Part shown: positions 6,040 to 12,330 of the stretch, one piece after another
How the letters are laid out: the number at the start of each line of letters is the position of its first letter
How positions within the stretch are numbered: the stretch's first letter is position 1
From: DASYSA01 sp036003885
GTDB lineage: Bacteria; Acidobacteriota; Blastocatellia; UBA7656
Length of the DNA stretch: 18,056 nucleotides
Direction: 5' to 3'
Assembly: GCA_036003885.1 (NCBI GenBank)
Contig: DASYSA010000511.1
Coordinates: 1-18,056, forward strand
Program-made: the position numbers and the translations under genes
Notes under the pieces: generated by a model
What the model was told of the DNA's origin: nothing
Databases searched by the model: none
Seen by the model: only the letters and a program-made list of their open reading frames with translations

Positions 6040-7287
6040 CTACTTGGGAGCCTCGGCGGCGATGTAGTGAGTCGTGACCAGGTCAGAGTAAGTCTGATAA
6101 CGCTTCTCGTCATAGTCCCGCAAAAAGACGCTCATCTGCTCCAACAGTGTCGTGGAGCGATGGCCCGGCAGTTGGGCGGGATGTGAAAAGCGAGTATTGG
6201 GGACCGCGCGGATGAAGAGGCTCCGTTCGTTGATCGGCAGCTTGCGCACGTTCTCAGCGAAGCCGGTAAACGATCCGCCCTGGAACAGGTACTGCTCCAC
6301 ATTCGACGTATAGAAGGCCGTAACCGTAAAACCGTTCTTGCGCAGATAATCTCCAACAGCCGCCAGCGCCTTCTTACCGCCGAAATCACCGACCACGGGA
6401 ATTACGAGGTTTTTGCGCTGCAGGTCGCGCACGAACTCGTAGTCCTCTTTCGTTGCCAGGAAGTTGCCGAGCTTTCCATTCTGGTCGGTCTGAGCGATGA
6501 GATCTTTCAAGCTGGGAAAAAAGCCGCCGCGCATCCCATCCATTCGATATGCGATCTCCAGACCATCGTTGCGGAAGTTCTTGTACACATAGTCCAGGCT
6601 GGTTTGATCAGCTTCGGAGAGTGAGACCTGAAAATCATCCTTGATCGCCTTACGGATGGCGGCCAGATTTGCCGTGTACGCCCGATCGTCTGCCGAGGCC
6701 TGGGTGAAGAAGGCGAGTATTTCATTCACCGAAGCGTCGGCCGCCGGAGCCTTCTCTTTGGGCAGAGGTTTGCTCAAGAGAAGGGACAGGTATTGGACGC
6801 GATTGGAAGCGAGATGAAAGATAGCCTTGAACATCAGATGTTGAATCATCGCCTGTCTGCGGATGTCGACGATGAAGGCTATGCGCGGGCGCACTTTCGC
6901 TATGTAAGTGAAATTCTGCTCAGGCCCGACGCCAAGATAGGCCCCTCCGCTAGCGCCAAGTTCGCGCAGCTTGTCCACCACGTGCAGATAAGAGGTCTCA
7001 TTGGAAGTGAAATTGTCGGAGCGAAAGTATCCGCCCTCTTCGGAGAGGTCGCGAATCAGCCGAGAAAACTCCGCGGCCGACAAGTTCTCAGGCGCTGCGG
7101 GTGGACGCGAGGAGGTCCGGGGACCCGATGCAGCAGCCGCGACGATCAAGGCCAGCGCGAGAACTGACGCCGGGATGCCGGCCTGCCAGGCCAAACGGCG
7201 ACGGATGCGGTCGAAAGCGGAGAAGCTAGAGCCCTCGACAATCGAACCCTTCTCTGGCGGTTCCGGCATACGAGACATCACATTCAT
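6040..7287 (-). CDS. Membrane-anchored protein with Rossmann/methyltransferase-like motifs
   Basis: The start at 7287 is set by a Shine-Dalgarno (AGGAG) eight bases before ATG, giving 415 residues; an upstream in-frame ATG at 7332 lacks one. A cytoplasmic Pro-rich N-terminus leads into one membrane helix (about 37-54, GIPASVLALALIVAAAAS). A Pro/Ser linker then precedes a large soluble domain. There, YLGVGPEQN (about 117-125) looks like a nucleotide- or SAM-binding glycine loop, and AFIVDIRRQ (about 137-145) like the second strand ending in an acidic residue. A later segment, IPVVGDFGGKKAL, could be another strand-loop unit. I recognise the pattern (GxGPEQNxTY, RPxIAFIVDIRRQ) from conserved bacterial hypotheticals but know no assigned function. 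By the positive-inside rule the domain would lie in the periplasm, which is odd for a SAM-dependent enzyme, so the fold may serve another purpose. It follows the secreted 7475-8671 gene on the same strand. Confidence 0.72.
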   Translation of the reverse strand: MNVMSRMPEPPEKGSIVEGSSFSAFDRIRRRLAWQAGIPASVLALALIVAAAASGPRTSSRPPAAPENLSAAEFSRLIRDLSEEGGYFRSDNFTSNETSYLHVVDKLRELGASGGAYLGVGPEQNFTYIAKVRPRIAFIVDIRRQAMIQHLMFKAIFHLASNRVQYLSLLLSKPLPKEKAPAADASVNEILAFFTQASADDRAYTANLAAIRKAIKDDFQVSLSEADQTSLDYVYKNFRNDGLEIAYRMDGMRGGFFPSLKDLIAQTDQNGKLGNFLATKEDYEFVRDLQRKNLVIPVVGDFGGKKALAAVGDYLRKNGFTVTAFYTSNVEQYLFQGGSFTGFAENVRKLPINERSLFIRAVPNTRFSHPAQLPGHRSTTLLEQMSVFLRDYDEKRYQTYSDLVTTHYIAAEAPK

Positions 7288-7474
7288 GCTTGGATCTCCT
7301 TCATCTTCAGAGAGTGGAATGCTCAAGAGCATATATCTGAAGATCGGATGTCGTCCAGAGGTTAGAGGTGGGCGGAGTTGTTAGAGCTTGAAGTCTGCGG
7401 CGAAGTGCTCCTTTCGGCAACGGTCCCGCCTCCGCGAAGCACGCAACTCCGGACTGAAGCCCGGCAAGACTCGA

Positions 7475-8671
7475 CTATTGTTCTTCGGCGCCAAAGACTT
7501 TGAGCCACCCGGTGGTCAGTTCGGCGCCCGATAACGGACGCTGCGATACGAAGCGTGACTCGCGTTCGATCGCGATGTTGTGCGCGCCTGCACGCCCCTC
7601 CTTCGGCAGGTATTCGAGCCCAAGAGCTACCTTCGCATGAGCCTCGGCCAATTCATGAAGAGCGACGCTTTCAAGCGGCACAATGCGCTTACTCCTCAAA
7701 CTCACCCATCTCGTCGCAGGATTCATGGCAATCAGTGAATCGAACCCTTCTGGAGGCCGCTCCTGCTGAACCTTCTGTCCGTTCGGCCGCCTCGGGTTGA
7801 TTCGACTGTCGAAATTGAGGTCGAGATTCATTGTGCTGGATACTTGCACGTACTCACCCATGGTAGGTGCGGAATTACCGATGTGCAGGAGGTACCTTTC
7901 CGTTCCCTGAGTGAGTTGGGTCAGTAGCAATAGGCCCTCATGCAAGAAAATGTAGTCCGCAATCACAAGCGCGGCCTGCATAGGGTCCAACTTTTCAGCC
8001 CCTGACTCGGACGCCAATAGTTCGGTGCGAAACCCCACCCGACTACTCCTGTCCAGGTAGAGTAATTCGCTTCCGTGGTCTCCTGCGATCCAGCGGAGGA
8101 GGTCCATCGCCTTCGTGACGTCACCCGAGACCCAGAGCCCACCGGTTGTCGGACAGTCCTTGCCGAGGGCGATCGCAAGAGCAGATCTGACCGGGTCCGG
8201 CCGAGGCATAGCGGCAATATCAGCCGATGGAAGAAGCCTCACCAACTCCTCGATCCTCCGGGCCGTTTCACGCTCTACTCGAGCGGGCAGGTTCGACAGC
8301 CCGCGGATAGCCATTGATCCCTCCATTGTTTCACCCAAATCATTATTACTAGCTGTCACGTCGTCAGTGTTTACCGGCGCTGCAGCCTGAAAGCTCTCCT
8401 TATTTTGATCTTCCGATGCCGTAAGAACCGCGGGAAGCTGGCCTGTTTGCATACAGCACGACGTGCCTGAATATAAGACACCTGCCGTTTGCAAGCCTGA
8501 TTTGTGGCGTAAACCAGAGGCTCGGCGAGTGAGGCTCCGTGGTAATGTCCTGCTGATTACGACTTGATGCGAGCCATCTTGTGCCAGCGCATTCTGTGTC
8601 TGGTAGCCGGTTAATACCACAGCAAGGAACAGCATCGAGAGAGACGAGGGGACTACCTGCGAATGATTCAT
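7475..8671 (-). CDS. Secreted protein with degenerate zincin-like (HELAE) domain
   Basis: This 398-residue protein starts at an ATG with a strong Shine-Dalgarno (GGAGGAG, seven bases upstream). A signal peptide occupies residues 1-30, with probable cleavage at NALA-Q. Residues 31-130 are low-complexity and Ser/Thr/Gln-rich, and include a CC pair at 72-73. From about 180 onward a folded domain appears, with LNLDFDSR- and NPATRW-like strands leading to VALHELAEAHAKVALG (H339, E340, E343, H345), then AGAHNIAIERE (H364, E369). This order, a late helix with HE followed by a downstream H/E pair, resembles M91-type effector metallopeptidases, whose helix reads HELxH. Here the fifth position is Glu instead of His, so the protein may be an inactive derivative or use an HxxxE metal site. 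The domain assignment is inference; secretion and the motif are seen directly. Confidence 0.7.
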   Translation of the reverse strand: MNHSQVVPSSLSMLFLAVVLTGYQTQNALAQDGSHQVVISRTLPRSLTRRASGLRHKSGLQTAGVLYSGTSCCMQTGQLPAVLTASEDQNKESFQAAAPVNTDDVTASNNDLGETMEGSMAIRGLSNLPARVERETARRIEELVRLLPSADIAAMPRPDPVRSALAIALGKDCPTTGGLWVSGDVTKAMDLLRWIAGDHGSELLYLDRSSRVGFRTELLASESGAEKLDPMQAALVIADYIFLHEGLLLLTQLTQGTERYLLHIGNSAPTMGEYVQVSSTMNLDLNFDSRINPRRPNGQKVQQERPPEGFDSLIAMNPATRWVSLRSKRIVPLESVALHELAEAHAKVALGLEYLPKEGRAGAHNIAIERESRFVSQRPLSGAELTTGWLKVFGAEEQ

Positions 8672-8782
8672 GTACCGGCTCCTCCAGTGAAACCATGCTC
8701 TCCTCTTGCGTCCTTGGCCTCGGTCTCGACTTGCGAAACAGGTCGGCCGGGATCCACGTCGGCAAGAAGTATGCCAAGTCGG

Positions 8783-8811
8783 TTGACAGGCGATCTCGTT
8801 CGGATTGTAAG
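8783..8811 (+). promoter_or_regulatory. Sigma-70-type promoter of the desaturase/sulfatase operon
   Basis: TTGACA (8783-8788), a 17-base spacer and TGTAAG (8806-8811) form a good promoter with a perfect -35. Transcription would start near 8818, about 75 bases before the first gene of the operon, in the gap between divergent genes. Confidence 0.6.
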
Positions 8812-8892
8812 AGAAACCGATTTCAATCTCAGGGAAGAAAGTCCGCCTGCTATCCGTCTAAGAGGCAAATCACTGAAAGGAGACTCTTGCTT

Positions 8893-9369
8893 ATGGGACG
8901 CAGAACCATCGCGGCGCTTCTCACCTGTTGTTCACTCGGGGTGCTCAGCCTGAAGACAGATGCCTGGTCCGATTGGACGGGCGTCTATGCGCGGGTAGAC
9001 AAAGTAGTGTTCGAGCCGAACGCGACCGCGCCCGAGCGAATTCAGATCTGGGGTGCGTTTGTGCTCGCGGACAAACGGGACCGCAACAGCTATGAATCGC
9101 CTGAACGAGGCTATCTGTATTACTCACTCAAGAAGGGCGAGGAAGATGTGTGTCGCAAGGAATGGGCCGATCTTAAGGCGGTCTCTGGTACCGGCGAAAT
9201 AGTCGGCTTCGGAGGCAGGATGCAGCCGACGCGCTTGCGGAAGGCGACCGACAAGCCTGCCGACCCGGACGTCTATCCGGTCGCCTCGGGCATCACGAAG
9301 TTGACCGACAGGAATCGCGACTACGGGCCGATCCGCGATCTCAAGGCTCTCCCGAAGGAGCCGCAATGA
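8893..9369 (+). CDS. Small secreted conserved hypothetical, first gene of lipid-modification-like operon
   Basis: Counted from the ATG at 8893 the product is 158 residues. A purine-rich Shine-Dalgarno (AAAGGAGA, ending at 8884) lies about nine bases upstream. The open frame extends further 5' but that part crosses the promoter and lacks a ribosome-binding site. Residues 1-24 form a signal peptide (MGRRTIAALLTCCSLGVLSL, then KTDAW). The mature protein starts DWTGVYARVDKVVFEPN and contains ERIQIWGAFVLA, RGYLYYSL, EDVCRKEWADLKAV and ATDKPADPDVYPVASG. These blocks look like a conserved exported family seen in Acidobacteriota and relatives; I know no function. The single mature cysteine and the charged strands give no catalytic hint. 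Its TGA overlaps the next ATG (ATGA at 9366-9369), so it is probably co-translated with the desaturase fusion. Confidence 0.78.
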   Translation: MGRRTIAALLTCCSLGVLSLKTDAWSDWTGVYARVDKVVFEPNATAPERIQIWGAFVLADKRDRNSYESPERGYLYYSLKKGEEDVCRKEWADLKAVSGTGEIVGFGGRMQPTRLRKATDKPADPDVYPVASGITKLTDRNRDYGPIRDLKALPKEPQ

Positions 9370-10451
9370 TAGCGGAGCGCCTGCTCCGGCAGGCGAAAGG
9401 GGCCAGGTGGGATTCGTTGTTCGTTGTGCTCGCGTTTGCGCACGGCGGTCTGCTCCTGGCCCTGCCCACTATCGCGTTCATAGCACTCGGACTTTGGTGG
9501 AATGCGAACACAATATCGCACCGCTTTATACACCGGCCGTTTTTTCGGACGCGCGCACTGAACGCGGTCTTCTCGTGTTACCTCAGCCTGCTGCTCGGTT
9601 TTCCGCAGTCCTTCTGGAGGGCGCGTCATCTCGCGCATCACGGGGCGCGGGACCGATTTGACTTGAAGTTGGCGCCGCTCGACTGTGCCGCAGCGATCGC
9701 GCTGTGGGGAACGCTGTTCTTCTACGCTCCGACCTTCATGGTCTCTGCCTACATTCCGGGATTTCTAATCGGTTTGGTGCTGTGTTATCTGCAGGGATAC
9801 TACGAGCATGCCCGGGGTACTGTCAGTCATTACGGCCGGCTCTATAACTTCTTGTTCTTTAACGATGGATACCATGTCGAGCATCACCTGCATCCTGGTA
9901 TGCACTGGCGGGACTTGCCCCGAGCGAAGGCATCGGAGGCGAGCCCGAGCAACTGGCCCGCGGTGCTGCGCTGGTTGGAGTTGGTGAACCTGTGTGCGCT
10001 CGAGCGGCTGGTCCTTCGCTTGCCCATTCTCCAACGCTTCGTCCTTAAACGACACGAGGCAGCCTTGCGGCGGTTGTTGGCTGACTTGCCACCGGTGCGC
10101 CGGGTCGGGATCGTAGGGGGCGGGCTCTTTCCGCGCACCGCAATGATTCTGAGGCGGCTGCTGCCCGACGCAAGCCTGGCGCTTATCGACCTGAGCGCAA
10201 GGAACCTGGCGATCGCCCGCCCCTTTGTAGTCGGAGAAGTGGAATTCATCCACGAACGTTTCGAGCCAACCACGGCATGTGATTTCGATTTGCTTGTAGT
10301 TCCTCTGGCGTTCTCGGGTGATCGAACAGCGATCTACCGGCGCCCGCCCGCCGAAGCCGTGTTTGTGCACGACTGGATCTGGCAGCCGCGCGGAAAAAGC
10401 GTGGTCGTCTCGTGGCTGTTGCTGAAGCGTTTGAACAGGGTGAGACGATGA
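9366..10451 (+). CDS. Fatty-acid-desaturase-like / SAM-methyltransferase-like fusion protein
   Basis: The 361-residue protein has two parts. Residues 1 to about 215 form a membrane fatty-acid desaturase/hydroxylase domain with three histidine boxes: H52xxxH56 (SHRFIH), H88xxH91H92 (RHLAHH) and H170xxH173H174 (YHVEHH). Extra histidines lie at H148 and H155, and hydrophobic segments at about 20-45, 65-82, 107-125 and 128-145. These boxes bind the diiron centre that oxidises acyl chains or related lipids. Residues about 243-361 form a Rossmann-like domain. RRVGIVGGGLFPRTA is a glycine-rich cofactor loop, LALIDLSARN places an acidic residue (D275) at the second strand, and DLLVVPLAF with VFVHDWIW follow. 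It recalls nicotianamine-synthase-like or class I methyltransferases. ATGA overlaps at both ends (9366-9369 and 10448-10451) tie it to its neighbours. The substrate is unknown. The desaturase call is strong; the methyltransferase call is by motif only. Confidence 0.82.
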   Translation: MIAERLLRQAKGARWDSLFVVLAFAHGGLLLALPTIAFIALGLWWNANTISHRFIHRPFFRTRALNAVFSCYLSLLLGFPQSFWRARHLAHHGARDRFDLKLAPLDCAAAIALWGTLFFYAPTFMVSAYIPGFLIGLVLCYLQGYYEHARGTVSHYGRLYNFLFFNDGYHVEHHLHPGMHWRDLPRAKASEASPSNWPAVLRWLELVNLCALERLVLRLPILQRFVLKRHEAALRRLLADLPPVRRVGIVGGGLFPRTAMILRRLLPDASLALIDLSARNLAIARPFVVGEVEFIHERFEPTTACDFDLLVVPLAFSGDRTAIYRRPPAEAVFVHDWIWQPRGKSVVVSWLLLKRLNRVRR

Positions 10452-12193
10452 GAGCGCTCGCGTTGCTCGGCGTCTTCATAGTAGCGAAGGTCATCATCCT
10501 TATCGGGCGTCCGATTGAGCTGACGGGGTGGACCCCGATCGCCTATTTCTGGCAGGACCTGCTCGTCGCGGGTATCGTTGCGTTGCTCGACCGGGTGATC
10601 GCGAGAGAGTGGTTAGGTTGGACGGTTTACGGAGCAGCGGTTGCCTACGTAGCGATAAATGTTCCGGTTGCCCTTGTGCTCTCCTCGCCTTTGACATGGC
10701 CCATGCTTGGTGCAGCCGGCGGAGCGCTTTCGGACTCGATCAAGTATCATGCCACGCCGCGGAACATGGCGGCAATGTGTGCCGTCGTTGCGACCGGCAT
10801 CGCGCTTCCGTTCTTTCTGCGTCGGGTTGGCCCAAACGGTCGAAGATCTCTGATCATCCCGGGTCTGCTGTTTGTGCTCCTCGGCCCGCTGGCTACTTCC
10901 CGAGTCGACACGCTGGGTCGCGGTCGCAACGCGATCATGGTGCTCGCCACTACTGCCCTCCCGCGAATCTATGCGCGCACCTCTGACATCGAAGCCGACG
11001 AACAGTGGCGCGAGAGCCCATTTGGCGTCCGCTCAACGGGCGAAGACCTGTCTCGCTGGAAAGGCGCCGCCGCGGGGCGCAATGTTGTCCTGGTCTCACT
11101 CGAATCGACGGGGGCGCAGTATCTGCAGCCGTACGGTGCAAGCCGCGACCCGATGCCCAATCTTTCGGACCTCGCCCGCAGCGCTCTCGTTTTCGAGGGA
11201 GCCTATGCTGTCTATCCCGAGAGTATCAAGGGCCTCTTTTCTGTGCTCTGTGCGCGTTATCCCGCGATGGATACCGCGAGTAAAGGCTACGCGCAGGTGA
11301 CGACTCCATCGCTTGCCGCCGTGCTCAAGGGAGCAGGCTACCGCACTGCGCTCTTTCACTCAGGCAGATTCATGTACCTTGGGATGGAGGCCGTTGTGGC
11401 GAATCGCGGCTACGAGATTCTGGAAGATGCGGGGGCGATCGGCGGCCATTTCGAATCGAGCTTCGGCGTAGATGAGCCATCAACAGTGAACAGGGCTCTC
11501 GCATGGATCGATTCGATTGCGCCGGGCGAGCGTTTCTTTCTCACCTACCTGCCGATAGCAGGTCATCATCCCTACGACACGCCTGAGGCTGGCCCTTTCC
11601 CCGAGCGGGACGAGGCCGATCGCTACCTGAACGCACTGCACTATGCCGACGCCGCGCTGGGGACCCTGATCCAGGGTCTGCGCGCGCGGGGCCTGGAGGA
11701 CCGCACTCTATTTGTCGTTTTCGGCGATCACGGGGAGGCCTTCGGCCAGCACGACGGGAATTACGGACATTCGCTCTTCCTGTACGAGGAGAACATCCAC
11801 GTCCCTTATCTGATCGCTGCGCCTGGACTGATCGACGGCGAGGTGCGCGTCGGTGGTGCCGTTAGTCTCATCGATACCGCGCCTACAATTTTCGATTTGG
11901 TCGGGTTGCCTGCACCCGCCGGATATCAGGGTGAGAGCGCGCTTGGGGACAAGCCGGGGATGGCTCTCTTCTACACCGACTATTCTTTGAGCTTGATGGG
12001 ACTGCGCGATGGGTGCTGGAAGTACGTTTACGAATTGGATTCGGGTCGCTCGAAGTTGTTCGACCTGTGCCAGGATTCAGCGGAGTCGAAAGATCTCTCT
12101 GACCTCTATCCCGAGCGAGTCACCGCGTATCGGGAGCACGTCCAGCGCTGGACTGCCGCGCAGAAGGCCCTTCTGGCCGGTTCAAAAGAGTAG
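10448..12193 (+). CDS. Membrane alkaline-phosphatase/sulfatase-superfamily enzyme with serine nucleophile position
   Basis: The start at 10448 overlaps the previous stop (ATGA), giving 581 residues; an upstream in-frame ATG at 10412 lies inside the desaturase gene. About five hydrophobic helices occupy residues 1-150, followed by a sulfatase-type catalytic domain (about 210-500). Landmarks are NVVLVSLESTGAQYL (metal ligand E219), the nucleophile stretch YPESIKGLFSVLCARYP, then VVFGDHGEAFGQ (D427, H428) and GH at 440-441. Aligning the ARYP end with the family's GRYP puts S259 at the Cys/Ser/Thr nucleophile site. The CxPSR signal for formylglycine formation is absent, so this is unlikely to be a classical sulfatase. 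It looks closer to lipid-headgroup phosphotransferases or hydrolases such as LtaS or EptA relatives. The catalytic domain should face the periplasm. Its operon partners suggest a lipid or glycolipid substrate (inference). Confidence 0.82.
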   Translation: MRALALLGVFIVAKVIILIGRPIELTGWTPIAYFWQDLLVAGIVALLDRVIAREWLGWTVYGAAVAYVAINVPVALVLSSPLTWPMLGAAGGALSDSIKYHATPRNMAAMCAVVATGIALPFFLRRVGPNGRRSLIIPGLLFVLLGPLATSRVDTLGRGRNAIMVLATTALPRIYARTSDIEADEQWRESPFGVRSTGEDLSRWKGAAAGRNVVLVSLESTGAQYLQPYGASRDPMPNLSDLARSALVFEGAYAVYPESIKGLFSVLCARYPAMDTASKGYAQVTTPSLAAVLKGAGYRTALFHSGRFMYLGMEAVVANRGYEILEDAGAIGGHFESSFGVDEPSTVNRALAWIDSIAPGERFFLTYLPIAGHHPYDTPEAGPFPERDEADRYLNALHYADAALGTLIQGLRARGLEDRTLFVVFGDHGEAFGQHDGNYGHSLFLYEENIHVPYLIAAPGLIDGEVRVGGAVSLIDTAPTIFDLVGLPAPAGYQGESALGDKPGMALFYTDYSLSLMGLRDGCWKYVYELDSGRSKLFDLCQDSAESKDLSDLYPERVTAYREHVQRWTAAQKALLAGSKE

Positions 12194-12330
12194 GCAGCAG
12201 GCCGGGGGCAGCAGGCAGTAGGCAGCAGGCAGCAGACGGTAGGTGGTAGGCAGTAGGCAGCAGTTAGTAGGAAGTTGAAGTGGTCATTAGTTCGGTAGGC
12301 AGTAGTTGCCGACTGCCTACTGCCTACTGC
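12191..12330. repeat. Degenerate GGCAGTA/GGCAGCA tandem tract with inverted end
   Basis: From the TAG stop of the sulfatase-like gene onward the plus strand reads degenerate heptamers GGCAG(T/C)A, for example near 12192-12232 and 12249-12262. After a unique patch (about 12272-12290) they recur at 12295-12304 and then appear in inverted orientation (CTGCCTA) at 12313-12333. The tract fills the whole gap between two convergent genes and reaches into both. Such tracts recur between genes in Acidobacteriota, in my recollection. Confidence 0.75.
12293..12322. terminator. Bidirectional hairpin inside the repeat tract
   Basis: GTAGGCAGT (12295-12303) and ACTGCCTAC (12312-12320) form a perfect 9-bp stem with an 8-base loop. 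It is extendable by a G-T and a C-G pair to 12293-12322. It lies between the convergent ends of the sulfatase-like and winged-helix genes and could slow or end transcription from both sides. No T-run is present. The upstream direct repeats could also pair with the right arm. Confidence 0.45.

Noticed and set aside
9765..10370. 201-aa minus-strand open frame opposite the desaturase fusion
   Set aside because: Gln/Arg-rich antisense shadow; the opposite strand has clear catalytic motifs.
12191..12330. CRISPR array
   Set aside because: The units are 7-base degenerate heptamers without spacers.
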